NCBI GenBank assembly: GCA_016717655.1
Contig: JADKFC010000001.1
Span: 558,001 to 622,000 of the forward strand
Direction of reading: 5' to 3'
Source: Saprospiraceae bacterium
GTDB taxonomy: Bacteria > Bacteroidota > Bacteroidia > Chitinophagales > Saprospiraceae
Length of the DNA: 64,000 nt
Positions 41,480 through 50,659 of this stretch are shown piece after piece. Position 1 is the first letter of the stretch. Every line of letters starts with the position of its first letter. Made by a program: the position numbers and the translations under genes. Under the pieces are notes generated by a model that searched no databases, was not told the origin of the DNA, and saw only the letters and a list, made by a program, of their open reading frames with translations.

Positions 41480-41499
41480 ACAAACCTAAAAAACAGTCA

Positions 41500-41652
41500 A
41501 TGACAGAACATAATCCCGTTAGGGATCAAAAAGTCGAAAAGACAAAAACCCCTTGCAAGTGCGCAAACTGTCATTGCCCAAACAATGTAAAGTACATTGA
41601 AAATAAAGCGACCGCAAAGGTGGCCGCAGACAAAACGACAAACGCCGGATAG
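41500..41652 (+). CDS. Small metallothionein-like Cys-rich protein
   Basis: 50 residues. The centre reads TPCKCANCHCPNN, a CxCxxCxC cluster with the same spacing as the N-terminal metal site of bacterial metallothioneins (SmtA/BmtA types); one His lies inside it. The remainder is Lys/Ala-rich with no further Cys, so it would be a one-cluster version. No signal peptide, so cytosolic. Its own promoter-like element and a strong terminator enclose it. Position just after copper ATPase and cbb3 assembly genes suggests Cu(I) binding, which is an inference. Confidence 0.65.
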   Translation: MTEHNPVRDQKVEKTKTPCKCANCHCPNNVKYIENKATAKVAADKTTNAG

Positions 41653-41722
41653 TTTCTATCCCATTTTCCTACCCTACAAAAGGGAAACTTTTCGGCATTA
41701 AGCTTTACATTCTCTGATTGTC

Positions 41723-41762
41723 AGCAGTAGATCATCCGCAGGGAGTCTACTGCTTTTTTTTT
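41723..41762. terminator. Rho-independent terminator after Cys-rich gene
   Basis: AGCAGTAGA (41723-41731) pairs perfectly with TCTACTGCT (41746-41754) over a 14-nt loop and is followed by a run of nine T (41754-41762). It closes the plus-strand operon directly before the stop of the convergent gene at 41763. Confidence 0.85.
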
Positions 41763-42461
41763 CTACCAATACCCCGTTTTTTTGGAGTTGGCTACAAAAA
41801 ATCCGGTCTGTATCATCACCGGAAAATGATCAGATGGATACTTGTGATTGTAATGATCCATCAGGGTAGCATGCTTATACACCCGCATTTTGGAGGCAGG
41901 GTCGTAGATAAAAATATAATCTATCTGTCCATCCGGCAGGCTGTCAAATTGAAAACCATTCCAGGTGTCGGGACCACTGTAGGCCTTGGTTAGACTGTAT
42001 TCTCGGGTGTCAAAAAAGACCTCTTTTAATACCTGGATAGAATTTTCTGTTGGCCTTGCATTAAAATCTCCCATCAAAATCACAGGCACTTTTTGACTGA
42101 GCTCCTTTGTCAGTTTCACCAATAGTTTGGCCGATTCAAAGCGGGCTACCAGTCCCTGGTGGTCAAAGTGGGTGTTGATGACCCAAAACCGATCTTTTTT
42201 TTCTTTGTCCTCAAATAGGGCATAACTCGCTACTCTGGGTATCTTGGCGTCCCAGCCCAATGAGATGGTATCAGGTCGGGTAGATAACCAAAGGGTTTTT
42301 TCTTCACTCACTCGAAAACGGGTGGTGTCATAGAGGATGCAAGAATATTCTGCATTGGCATCCAGCGTTCTGGGCTTTCCACTTACCCTATATCCTTTTA
42401 AACCCTCAGAAGGTATTTGATTTGGGGTAGCTGTGCCTCCTGCAGGCCATAAATACCGCAA
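41763..42461 (-). CDS. Endonuclease/exonuclease/phosphatase family protein, main part
   Basis: Residues from about 18 on (EGLKGYRVSGKPRTLDANAE) belong to an EEP-fold hydrolase: SCILYD, LWLSTRPD, FWVINTHFDHQGL, VILMGDFNARP, DGQIDYIFIYD and the final YPSDHFPVM, all catalytic blocks. The first residues (MRYLWPAGGTATPNQ) are out of frame. The true N-terminus is in 42398-42616, joined if one G is added to CTGAGG near 42412. Members of this secreted group act on phosphodiesters or sphingomyelin-like substrates; the substrate is not known here. Confidence 0.82.
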   Translation of the reverse strand: MRYLWPAGGTATPNQIPSEGLKGYRVSGKPRTLDANAEYSCILYDTTRFRVSEEKTLWLSTRPDTISLGWDAKIPRVASYALFEDKEKKDRFWVINTHFDHQGLVARFESAKLLVKLTKELSQKVPVILMGDFNARPTENSIQVLKEVFFDTREYSLTKAYSGPDTWNGFQFDSLPDGQIDYIFIYDPASKMRVYKHATLMDHYNHKYPSDHFPVMIQTGFFVANSKKTGYW

Positions 42462-42616
42462 TCATAATAATCCATCAGATCGCGCAATTTTTCTTTTCGG
42501 ATGTCCCAATGATTGGGTCCATCATCCACACTGCCCAAACGGATGTTGTAGGTCATCACATTAAACTGTGCATTCAAGCCCAATGGAAAAAGCAGCAATA
42601 TCCAAACCAATCTCAT
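42398..42616 (-). CDS. Endonuclease/exonuclease/phosphatase protein, N-terminal part
   Basis: Signal peptide (MRLVWILLLFPLGLNAQ), then FNVMTYNIRLGSVDDGPNHWDIRK and GLQEAQ with the metal-binding Glu, the first EEP motifs. The frame is lost after IKYLL and the last two residues are spurious. It forms one secreted protein of about 280 residues with 41763-42461. Confidence 0.8.
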   Translation of the reverse strand: MRLVWILLLFPLGLNAQFNVMTYNIRLGSVDDGPNHWDIRKEKLRDLMDYYDCGIYGLQEAQLPQIKYLLRV

Positions 42617-42649
42617 CTTTTTATTTCTTGTTGGCCTAAAGGTACAACA

Positions 42650-43258
42650 TCAATATTTCATTAGGAACTGCACCAGATTGGTTTCGGGGTCCAGATCCAG
42701 CTTTTTGCGCAGTCGATATCGGTTGGTCTCCACACTTCGTATCGATATGTTCATCAATGATGCAATTTCTTTGGAGGTAAGGTTCATGCGCAGGTAGGTA
42801 CACATCTTGTAATCATTCGGACTGAGGTCGCCAAACTCATCGGTGAGTCTTTTGAAGAAGTTGGCATGCACCTGATCAAAACTTTGAACAAAATTTTCCC
42901 AATCCTCATCAATGTTGGAGTTTTGTTCTGTCAGCTTGTAAACCGATTTTATTTCTTTTTTCAATTCAGCTTGGTCCTGGAACCTTTTCTCCAGTTTTTG
43001 CAAGGCTGATTTGCTCTCATTGATGAGTTCATTTTTATTGACCAGGTGGTAGGTAAAGGATGTCAATTCCTGATTTTTAAATTCCAGCTCTGTTTTGAGG
43101 TTTTCATTCTGTAGCTTGATGATTTCTTCTTTGGCTATTTCTGATTCCAGCTGGTGTTCTTTTTCTCTCAACACACGCTCTTGCTCCATCCACCGAATCG
43201 CCTCCAGGTGTTTGCGCTTTTGACGGATAATGAAATAAAATACAATGCCACTTAGCAT
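42650..43258 (-). CDS. Propeller/Y_Y_Y/LuxR regulator, C-terminal part with HTH
   Basis: The true continuation begins upstream with a transmembrane helix (WYLSIWAYLLYLGMLSGIVF) that is split from the previous frame by one extra T near 43312. A long coiled coil (about residues 20-110) leads to a LuxR/GerE helix-turn-helix at about residues 145-200 (LSPNDYKMCTYLRMNLTSKE, IASLMNISIRSVETNRYRLR). There is no kinase domain, so this is a one-component membrane regulator. It points away from the polysaccharide locus that starts at 45745 and probably controls it. Confidence 0.8.
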   Translation of the reverse strand: MLSGIVFYFIIRQKRKHLEAIRWMEQERVLREKEHQLESEIAKEEIIKLQNENLKTELEFKNQELTSFTYHLVNKNELINESKSALQKLEKRFQDQAELKKEIKSVYKLTEQNSNIDEDWENFVQSFDQVHANFFKRLTDEFGDLSPNDYKMCTYLRMNLTSKEIASLMNISIRSVETNRYRLRKKLDLDPETNLVQFLMKY

Positions 43259-43310
43259 TCCCAGGTATAGTAGATATGCCCAGATCGAAAGGTACCAGGG
43301 TCGCTTGATT

Positions 43311-44120
43311 TTAAAAAGTAATTTTGATTTCAGTACTCTCCAACGCTGAATCGTATCTCGCCTTGACCAGCAGAGTATAATTGCCGGGTGAAAGTCGCTG
43401 CAAGGCTATATTGGGATCCTTGTCCCAACCCGACCAACTTTTATCTACACCTTCCAGCATGTGGCTGTATTCCATCAGAGATTGATCAGCCGCATCTTTT
43501 TGGCTGAAAGAAAAGGTGAGGTTGTTTTCATCGGCAGAAAGAGTAAGCTGAGGAAGAAGGCCACCGGCATGGGCCTTCCATAGGGTGCTGTCTTTGCCAT
43601 CGAGGGTGAGTACTACTTCTGTCAAAAATAAATGAGGTGCCTTTTCTCTCCTTGTAAATGAAAGGGCATCAAAAAATATAAAGCCTTTTTCGGAGGGAAT
43701 GGCCACGTTGTTGGGATCGAGTGCTACCACAGAGGGAAATCCCTCATTAAACCTGCCCGTTAGATTCCGGATTACATATTTTTTATAAAGAGGCTCAAAA
43801 CTTTTTTCAGGCACCAGCATACCGGTTTCTCGGCCATTGTTGAACCAGATGTTTTTGAATTCATCTTCCATCATAAATTTTAGGCCGTTGTCTAAAGCAA
43901 GATACTTTGTAAGGATAGAGTCGGCTTGCAACTGCCCATTGTCTAACACTTGAAAAACCTGTGACTGATCAGTTACCCATAGCAGGTCTCTTGCCTTGTA
44001 CAACATAGGCTTGATATTGGACTTCGAAAACACCAGGGGTTTTAAGCCTTTGGTTAGTTTTTTTGTAACAATTCTTCTATGGAAAAGGCAAAGATGCCAC
44101 GGTAGGGATGTGCCATCCAC
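43311..44120 (-). CDS. Propeller/Y_Y_Y/LuxR regulator, middle part
   Basis: In frame from about 44054 (LTKGLKPLVFSKSNIKPM); earlier residues are an artefact of the shifted frame. It contains the last propeller blades and a Y_Y_Y (Ig-like) domain: LSADENNLTFSFSQKDAA, YSHMLEGVDKSWSGWDKDPN, LSPGNYTLLVKARYD. Joined to the upstream frame by one more A in the A7 run at 44054 and to the downstream frame by one less T at 43312. Confidence 0.75.
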   Translation of the reverse strand: MDGTSLPWHLCLFHRRIVTKKLTKGLKPLVFSKSNIKPMLYKARDLLWVTDQSQVFQVLDNGQLQADSILTKYLALDNGLKFMMEDEFKNIWFNNGRETGMLVPEKSFEPLYKKYVIRNLTGRFNEGFPSVVALDPNNVAIPSEKGFIFFDALSFTRREKAPHLFLTEVVLTLDGKDSTLWKAHAGGLLPQLTLSADENNLTFSFSQKDAADQSLMEYSHMLEGVDKSWSGWDKDPNIALQRLSPGNYTLLVKARYDSALESTEIKITF

Positions 44121-45577
44121 AGGGTGGATGCTTGCTGGTATAAAATACGCGAACTTTCTTTAAACCCAGCCACAGGCTCCCATTGGTCTTTGCTGGTATT
44201 CCACAGCTGAAAGCCGGTATAATAGCCTGAAACCACATGATCGGCATCCAGGCTGACAAAGTTCCAGATGCCATTGTGTTTCAATTGAAGCTGTGCCGTT
44301 GTACCATTGATAGAAAAGGCTCCATCGTGGTGTCCCATCATCAGCTTTCCCCGGCTGGAAGTGAGGTTCCACACCTGTCCCTGACTGCCCGCTACTCGCT
44401 CGAAAGCGGTTTTTTCAGCGGGGGTGTAAAACGACTTTAGGGGTAGGGTATAGAGGCCCGTATTGGTGCCAAAATACAATCTGCCCTGGTGACTGGCAAA
44501 GGCATATCCTGTACCTTGCAATTCACCGTCAGGATATAGGTTTCTTACCGGTGAAAGCAGCTCAACCAGGTCGATGCCATTGTCGAGCCCTAGCCAGATA
44601 TTTCCGGCAGGCGTACAGCGGATGCTTAAAACCGAGTTGTTTTGTAAGCCATTTTTTTTCTGAACCACATCCTGGATCCGGTGGTATTTGTCTATTACCA
44701 CCAGGCCATTAAAAGAGGTTCCCAAAACGATGCTTCCGTTAGGTCCGGAATCTGCACAAAAGATGATGCTGTTTTTTAGAAGGGCATCATTTGAGGTTTT
44801 CCATGGCAGCAGATCGTTTTCAGACACGTAGAAGATGCCATTGGCAATAGTAGTAATCAAAACGGTGTCTTTACCAATGGTCACCGCTCCGGAAATCCGC
44901 CCTTTGTCAAAACGACCAGCCCCTTTGCGGGGTACAAAACCAGTTTTGGCATAGCTGTATAGGTTGTTGTCACTGTCTTGTAGTACCAGTTCTGACTTCC
45001 ATACACCCAGGTAATTCAGTTTTTTTCGACTGCTCCACAGCGATTTCAGTGTTCCATTGACAAAACCAAACACATTATCGTCGGTTCTGAAAAAAATGAT
45101 GCCATCGTGGTAGATAACATCCCATACATCCTCAAAATCGGCATCCTCGGCCCTTAGTTTCTGTGATAAATTGACAAATTGATAGGCACCTTTGTCGTTG
45201 GGGACCAAATATCCAAAACTGCCCTGCCCTCCTATATAAATGTAGCCGTTATCTCCCAACGCCAGCGATCTTACAATCGTTTCATTGGGCATTTTGTAGG
45301 TAGTCCATTGATAACCATTGAATTGTAATATCCCTCCGTTATTGGCAAACCAGGTATAACCAGTGGAATCGTACACTATGTCCCAGTTTTGTGAGCCCGC
45401 TTTATAGACATCTTTTTTATAATTAAATACCGGGGGAAAGCCCAGATTGATCACCTGTGACGATAACCCAGCTGAAGCCAGCAGAAAAATGGCTAGCAGA
45501 ATAAAACATGCTCTTGGGCGGATGTAGTAGCTTAAAAAACGATGGTGCACCAAAACTTCATTGATTTGAGACGGCAA
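44054..45577 (-). CDS. Propeller/Y_Y_Y/LuxR regulator, N-terminal sensor part
   Basis: Starts at a TTG (45577); no ATG precedes the signal-like helix CFILLAIFLLASAGLSSQ. Residues 40-507 form two-component-regulator propeller repeats (WDIVYDSTGYTWFANNGGI, SLALGDNGYIYIGGQGSFGY, GTSFNGLVVIDKYHRI, VLSIRCTPAGNIWLGLDNGI). The complete protein (42650-45577, about 970 residues) combines a periplasmic sensor, a membrane helix, a coiled coil and a LuxR HTH. It is divergent from the PUL, 167 bp away. A glycan-sensing activator role is likely by analogy to HTCS proteins. Confidence 0.82.
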   Translation of the reverse strand: MPSQINEVLVHHRFLSYYIRPRACFILLAIFLLASAGLSSQVINLGFPPVFNYKKDVYKAGSQNWDIVYDSTGYTWFANNGGILQFNGYQWTTYKMPNETIVRSLALGDNGYIYIGGQGSFGYLVPNDKGAYQFVNLSQKLRAEDADFEDVWDVIYHDGIIFFRTDDNVFGFVNGTLKSLWSSRKKLNYLGVWKSELVLQDSDNNLYSYAKTGFVPRKGAGRFDKGRISGAVTIGKDTVLITTIANGIFYVSENDLLPWKTSNDALLKNSIIFCADSGPNGSIVLGTSFNGLVVIDKYHRIQDVVQKKNGLQNNSVLSIRCTPAGNIWLGLDNGIDLVELLSPVRNLYPDGELQGTGYAFASHQGRLYFGTNTGLYTLPLKSFYTPAEKTAFERVAGSQGQVWNLTSSRGKLMMGHHDGAFSINGTTAQLQLKHNGIWNFVSLDADHVVSGYYTGFQLWNTSKDQWEPVAGFKESSRILYQQASTLWMAHPYRGIFAFSIEELLQKN

Positions 45578-45670
45578 TTTAATTCATATCGTACTAATGA
45601 AGTAGGGGTAAATTATAAATGTAGTAGTATTGAAGTAGGTGAAAATGATAGGTTGAGGTACAGTAAGACC

Positions 45671-45678
45671 TATGTTTG
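45671..45678 (+). promoter_or_regulatory. Candidate -7 box of polysaccharide locus
   Basis: TATGTTTG fits TAnnTTTG exactly and lies 66 bp before the ATG at 45745, in the 167-bp gap between the divergent regulator and the PUL. The -33 element is not clear (TTGAG at 45653-45657). Confidence 0.45.
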
Positions 45679-45744
45679 CGTAAATAAATATTGCCAAATC
45701 GTTAATTCAACAAATTTTTTTAACTAATACAACACCTATTTAAA

Positions 45745-47505
45745 ATGAAACTTAATACCGTGTTTTCGTGGCTTTTGGTCTTTTCGGGCCTTGTTTTAGT
45801 CACTTCTTGTGGTAAAGATGACCCCATCGAGGTGATTTCTGGCTTTTCGTATAAGGCGGATGCCACCGATTTCCTCACCATCAAGTTTACCAATGCTTCT
45901 TCGAATGCGACTACCTATAGTTGGGACTTCGGTGACCAATCTGCTGTTTCGACAGAGGAGAGTCCTTCTCACAAGTATGCTGCTGTGGGTAGTTACAGTG
46001 TCAAACTGACAGCAAAAGCCAGTGATGGTACTACTGACATTTCAACACAGACAGTAACTGTAGTTGATCCAGATGCGGAACTTACCAAACTTACCGGTGC
46101 TGTTTCCAAGACCTGGAAATTATTAAGAGTCGTTTCTCCGGGCAGATGGCCTTTGGAAGTGGGTCCAATTGCCAGAGACCAGGTTTGGTGGGCACAGGGT
46201 CGTGACAATGATGAAATTGCCAGAAGACCTTGTATCATGAACGATGAGTTTATCTTCTCAAGAGACAAAGGTTATGAGTACAAAACCAATGGCGACTACT
46301 GGGCTGAAGGTGGCGTTTTTGTTCCTGCCAATGAGTGCCTTGCCGCAACAGCTGCCAACATGAAAGGCGAAGGCGGAATTGATCTTTCTGCTTTTGGAGA
46401 TGGAAAACACAAGTTTAACCTCGTCAATGGCACCAAACCTACCATTACCGTAATTGGAAAAGGAGCTTTTATTGGTCTGCCTAAGATCGGTACCGTAACA
46501 GAAGTGAAAGTACCACAGGATTCTGTGAAATTTGATATTATCAAAATTCATGATGGCGCTGTGGGTACACTTATCATTGAATCAAAATATAAGTTTGCTG
46601 CTGCCAATCCTTCTCCAGATGCTTACTGGAGAGTGACATTGGTTCACTATGACAATCCTGCAGACGAGCCGGCTATTCCTAGTCCAAAACCATCTGCTGA
46701 CTTTTCATTTGAAACTTCAGGTCTGGATGCAACATTTACCAACAAGTCTCAATACGCTACTTCCTATAGCTGGGATTTCGGTGACGGTGCTTCCTCAACT
46801 GCTCAAAATCCATCTCATTCCTATGCAAAAGGAGGTGCTTATCAGGTTAAGTTGACTGCAACCAGCAATACTGGGACTGCTACCACTACTAAGGAGGTAA
46901 CCGTTTCTGATGGTAGCTTTACCTTTGACAACCTCGTAGGCAAGGCTTGGAAAGTAAGACCTGAAGCCAATTCAATCTACGTAGGTCCTGCATTGGGAAG
47001 CAGTGAATGGTGGCAGGTACCTGCCAATTTCCTGGATGGTACATCAACAGGTACAGACGACTGGTCTTGTATGACCAACGATGAATTTATCTTCCTGGCT
47101 GATGGTAGCTACGAGTACAAAACCAATGGCGACGCCAGAAATGATGGTTATATGGGTTCACCCAATGGCTGTTGGTCAGATGCCCAGGTTGCCACCAGCG
47201 GCAACGGTGCAGCTTTCGGCAGTGGAAAACATACCTTCACTTTTACAGCAGCAACTGGTACAGATAGACCCATCATTACCGTTAAAAACGGTGGTAACAA
47301 GGCAGCTTTCGTAGGTTTCTACAAAGGATACTATGGTGGTGAAAATACCGACAGTGCAAAAGCACCAAACGGTGGCAGCGATACCAATCGTTACGAAGTA
47401 ATGAGTTACATCAACAGTGGTGGAAAAGAAATTTTGGTTGTTTCCGTTGACATCTCTGATGGCAAAGATGGAACTAAGGCCTGGACAATGGTGCTCCAGC
47501 GTTAA
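45745..47505 (+). CDS. PKD-domain surface lipoprotein, internally duplicated
   Basis: 586 residues, lipoprotein signal LVLVTSCGK (Cys at about residue 22). Two similar halves: each has a PKD domain (TYSWDFGDQSAVSTEESPSH; SYSWDFGDGASSTAQNPSH) followed by a module with CIMNDEFIF / CMTNDEFIF and YEYKTNGD, a Trp-rich start (KTWKLLRVVSPGRW / KAWKVRPEANS) and a final beta strand. It is the first gene of the PUL and is closed by a terminator, so it may be made in excess. A surface glycan-binding role is inferred from place and domain type. Confidence 0.8.
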   Translation: MKLNTVFSWLLVFSGLVLVTSCGKDDPIEVISGFSYKADATDFLTIKFTNASSNATTYSWDFGDQSAVSTEESPSHKYAAVGSYSVKLTAKASDGTTDISTQTVTVVDPDAELTKLTGAVSKTWKLLRVVSPGRWPLEVGPIARDQVWWAQGRDNDEIARRPCIMNDEFIFSRDKGYEYKTNGDYWAEGGVFVPANECLAATAANMKGEGGIDLSAFGDGKHKFNLVNGTKPTITVIGKGAFIGLPKIGTVTEVKVPQDSVKFDIIKIHDGAVGTLIIESKYKFAAANPSPDAYWRVTLVHYDNPADEPAIPSPKPSADFSFETSGLDATFTNKSQYATSYSWDFGDGASSTAQNPSHSYAKGGAYQVKLTATSNTGTATTTKEVTVSDGSFTFDNLVGKAWKVRPEANSIYVGPALGSSEWWQVPANFLDGTSTGTDDWSCMTNDEFIFLADGSYEYKTNGDARNDGYMGSPNGCWSDAQVATSGNGAAFGSGKHTFTFTAATGTDRPIITVKNGGNKAAFVGFYKGYYGGENTDSAKAPNGGSDTNRYEVMSYINSGGKEILVVSVDISDGKDGTKAWTMVLQR

Positions 47506-47519
47506 TTAATGCAATTCAG

Positions 47520-47554
47520 CCGACAGGGACATGGGTACCCTGTCGGTTTTTTTT
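47520..47554 (+). terminator. Rho-independent terminator after PKD lipoprotein
   Basis: CCGACAGGG (47520-47528) and CCCTGTCGG (47538-47546) form a perfect 9-bp stem with a 9-nt loop, followed by eight T. It separates the lipoprotein from susC. The remaining 150 bp before susC hold no gene. Confidence 0.88.
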
Positions 47555-47705
47555 ACCACCCAAATTTTACTACAATTTTACTCAAATTTGAAGGGTGCTA
47601 GTCGGGCCTTTGCCTTTGGACCGGGAGAAGTGGCTTTGACCGATGAAGGCTGAGTCCATACGACTTCACCCTTTTTTCTAACCAGGACCAATAAATTCAA
47701 ACTTT

Positions 47706-50036
47706 ATGTTCAGGAAATTCTTATCGTTAGCTTTTTTGTGTATTTCACTCTATAGTTTTGCACAAGTCTCAGGGACCGTGAAAGACAATAAAGGTGAACC
47801 CATGATCGGCGTATCCGTGCTGATCAAAGGCACCGATACTGGCACCGTCACCGATTTCGATGGTAAATATGAATTAAATGTTTCATCGGGCACCCTCATC
47901 TTTAGTTTTGTGGGTTACACCTCTCAGGAGATTGTGATCGATGGCAAATCGGTGGTCGATGTAGCCCTATCCGAAGAAAGCACCCTGCTGGAAAGCGTAG
48001 TGGTGATTGGCTATGGAACCCAAAAGAAAAAAGACCTCACCTCCGCCGTGGTGGTCGTGGATGAAAAATCCATCAAAGAGCGCCCCATGGTATCAGCAGC
48101 AGAAGCCCTGCAGGGAAAGGCAGCCGGTGTACAGGTTATTCAACCTTCGGGAAAACCGGGAGGAGATATCTCTGTCAGGGTAAGAGGAGCTACCTCCGTC
48201 TTAGCCGGCAATGAACCCCTCTATGTGGTTGATGGTGTGCCCACTACCGATATCAGGGGACTCAATCCCAACGATATCGCCACAATGACAGTATTGAAGG
48301 ATGCTTCTTCCTCTTCCATCTATGGCGCCAGAGCTGCCAATGGTGTCGTACTTATCACCACTCGAAGAGGAAAGGCCAATACAACACAGATTTCATTTAA
48401 TGCATACTATGGCATTTCAAGACTCAATAAAACCATCGATGTTCTTTCAACCAGAAGGTACCGCGAACTGATGGAAGAAATTATCCCGGGAGGCTTAGAT
48501 CCAACATGGACCGCCAACACCGACTGGAACCAGGAAGTATTTGGTACAGGAACCAATCAGAGTTATCAACTATCAATGTCGGGCGGTAGCGAAAAATCAC
48601 GTTACCTCTTGTCAGGCAACTACCTAAAAAGTGATGGCATCGTAAGACCTGCTTCTTTTGAAAGATATTCACTGAGGCTCAACCTCGACAACGACGTTCG
48701 TTCGTGGTTGTCTGTTGGCACCAACATCAACGCCATCTTGTCAAACACTGAAAACACCCAGGACAATGCCAGTTCGGGCAGAGGAGGTGTCATCATGAGT
48801 GCCCTCAATACGCCGCCTTTTTTAAGAATTTACAAAACCGATGGTTCCGGCCAATATGATCCCAATCCATTCCAACCCAGCTGGGAAAACCCAGTTGCCT
48901 ATATGGAAGGACCTGAACAACTGGTGCGCGACAACCGACTTTTTGGTAACACCTACCTCAATATCAACTTTGGCAAAGGACTTCAATTTAAGAGTAATTT
49001 GGGTATTGACCTGCAAACCCATCAATGGGATTACTATCTGGATCCTTTTAAAACCAATTATGGAAGAAACCAAAATGGCGTAGGCATTGCAGATAAATCC
49101 ACCACTTATACCTGGCTAACAGAAAACACCCTTACCTATACAGGTAGTGCTGACAAACACCACTATACGGCTTTGGCTGGTAGCAGTGTTCAGAAGCAGG
49201 CATGGAATGATTCTTACCTGCAGGGCAATGACTTTCCGGATGACACCACTGTAAAAACCCTTAATGCGGCGAACACCATCTCTGGTTCAACCGATCGTTC
49301 TGCATGGGCCCTGGCTTCGTTTTTCGGTAGGGTTACCTATGATTATGATGGCAATTACTTGTTCTCAGCTTCATTGAGAAGAGATGGATCTTCTAAATTG
49401 GCGCACCACTGGGGTGTTATGCCTGCCTTCTCTGCTGCCTGGAGGGTTTCGTCAGCTTCCTTTATCAAAGATATTTCAGCCATCGAAGACCTTAAAATCA
49501 GGGTAGGATGGGGTAGAAACGGAAACCAGGAAGGCATATCCAACTATGCAAGATTTGGACTTGTAAGTTATTATAGGCGTACACCATCATCACCTCTTTC
49601 CGGACCTGGATCTGCACAGGTGAGCTATGGCAATCCGGATCTGAAATGGGAAACCACAGACCAGACCAATTTGGGTATCGACTTGCTGATGTTCAATGGC
49701 AGGGTGAGTTTTACAGCGGATGCCTACCTGAAAAAAACCAGCGATGTTTTGCTCGATGTTCAACTGAGCAACTCTTTGCCCATCACAACCATCCAAACCA
49801 ATGCCGGCAATATACAGAACAAAGGCATCGACCTGGCCTTGTCAACCGTCAACATGGACAGATCCATCAGATGGCAAACGGATTTTAATATTTCTTTTAA
49901 CAAAAACGAAGTAACCGACCTTAAATACACTGACGTGTACTACTTTGGTCGCATCTATTCCAACAACCAGGATGTGACCATTGTGAAAAAGGACTGCCTT
50001 TGGGAAGCTTCTTCGGTTATGTGTCTGAGGGCGTGA
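47706..50036 (+). CDS. susC: SusC-type TonB-dependent outer-membrane receptor, main part
   Basis: Signal peptide (MFRKFLSLAFLCISLYSFAQ), a carboxypeptidase-like regulatory domain (VSGTVKDNKGEPMIGVSVLI), the SusC linker motif LESVVVIGYGTQKKKDLTSA, a plug (PLYVVDGVPTTDI, ASSSSIYGARAANGVVLITT) and most of the beta-barrel. The frame is lost after TIVKKD at about 49990; one more G in AAGGAC joins it to LPLGSFFGYVSEG in the 50000-50626 frame. The complete protein is about 970 residues. With SusD it imports oligosaccharides. No N-terminal signalling domain is present. Confidence 0.9.
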   Translation: MFRKFLSLAFLCISLYSFAQVSGTVKDNKGEPMIGVSVLIKGTDTGTVTDFDGKYELNVSSGTLIFSFVGYTSQEIVIDGKSVVDVALSEESTLLESVVVIGYGTQKKKDLTSAVVVVDEKSIKERPMVSAAEALQGKAAGVQVIQPSGKPGGDISVRVRGATSVLAGNEPLYVVDGVPTTDIRGLNPNDIATMTVLKDASSSSIYGARAANGVVLITTRRGKANTTQISFNAYYGISRLNKTIDVLSTRRYRELMEEIIPGGLDPTWTANTDWNQEVFGTGTNQSYQLSMSGGSEKSRYLLSGNYLKSDGIVRPASFERYSLRLNLDNDVRSWLSVGTNINAILSNTENTQDNASSGRGGVIMSALNTPPFLRIYKTDGSGQYDPNPFQPSWENPVAYMEGPEQLVRDNRLFGNTYLNINFGKGLQFKSNLGIDLQTHQWDYYLDPFKTNYGRNQNGVGIADKSTTYTWLTENTLTYTGSADKHHYTALAGSSVQKQAWNDSYLQGNDFPDDTTVKTLNAANTISGSTDRSAWALASFFGRVTYDYDGNYLFSASLRRDGSSKLAHHWGVMPAFSAAWRVSSASFIKDISAIEDLKIRVGWGRNGNQEGISNYARFGLVSYYRRTPSSPLSGPGSAQVSYGNPDLKWETTDQTNLGIDLLMFNGRVSFTADAYLKKTSDVLLDVQLSNSLPITTIQTNAGNIQNKGIDLALSTVNMDRSIRWQTDFNISFNKNEVTDLKYTDVYYFGRIYSNNQDVTIVKKDCLWEASSVMCLRA

Positions 50037-50626
50037 ATCCTGAAACCGGTGACTTGATGTACAAAGATCTAAACAACAACAATATTTTTGATCCGGGAGA
50101 TCGTACCATCATTGGCAATGCACAACCTGATTTTGTATTCGGACTCACCAACAACTTTTCGTGGAAGGGCTTTGATCTCGATATCTTTATCCAGGGGAGC
50201 TACGGCAATGATATATTTAATGCCACTCGTATCGACCTCGAAGGTATGTTTGACAGTAAAAACCAATCCGTGTCAGTACTCAACAGGTGGACCCCCGACA
50301 ACCGCATTACAGACATGCCCAGGGCCATCGGCAATGGCAATGTAAAAAATGTATTGAACTCTACCCGATTTATCGAAGATGGTTCATACATCAGAATAAA
50401 ATCATTGACCCTGGCATACAATTTTTCCGGCACTTGGTTGACGAAAGCAGGATTAAGCGCCTTGCGTTTGTATGCCACAGGTCAGAACCTGTTTACCATA
50501 ACGGGCTATAGCGGTTATGATCCTGAAGTCAATGCCTTTGGCAGAAGTGCCACTGAATTGGGCATCGACTATGGTACCTATCCCCACTCAATGGTGGTGA
50601 CCATGGGCGTAAAAGCAGATTTTTAA
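50000..50626 (+). CDS. susC: SusC barrel C-terminal part
   Basis: Continues the 47706 gene: GSFFGYVSEGVNPETGDLMY, then KDLNNNNIFDPGDRTIIGNA (the conserved D-x-N-x-D/GD loop), FGLTNNFSWKGFDLDIFIQG, and the terminal barrel strand SMVVTMGVKADF, which ends in Phe as expected for BAM-inserted barrels. It is not an independent gene; the formal ATG/ORF start is an artefact of the one-base lesion. Confidence 0.88.
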   Translation: MGSFFGYVSEGVNPETGDLMYKDLNNNNIFDPGDRTIIGNAQPDFVFGLTNNFSWKGFDLDIFIQGSYGNDIFNATRIDLEGMFDSKNQSVSVLNRWTPDNRITDMPRAIGNGNVKNVLNSTRFIEDGSYIRIKSLTLAYNFSGTWLTKAGLSALRLYATGQNLFTITGYSGYDPEVNAFGRSATELGIDYGTYPHSMVVTMGVKADF

Positions 50627-50659
50627 CTTATTATTGAAAGCATCTATTAAATTTATACC

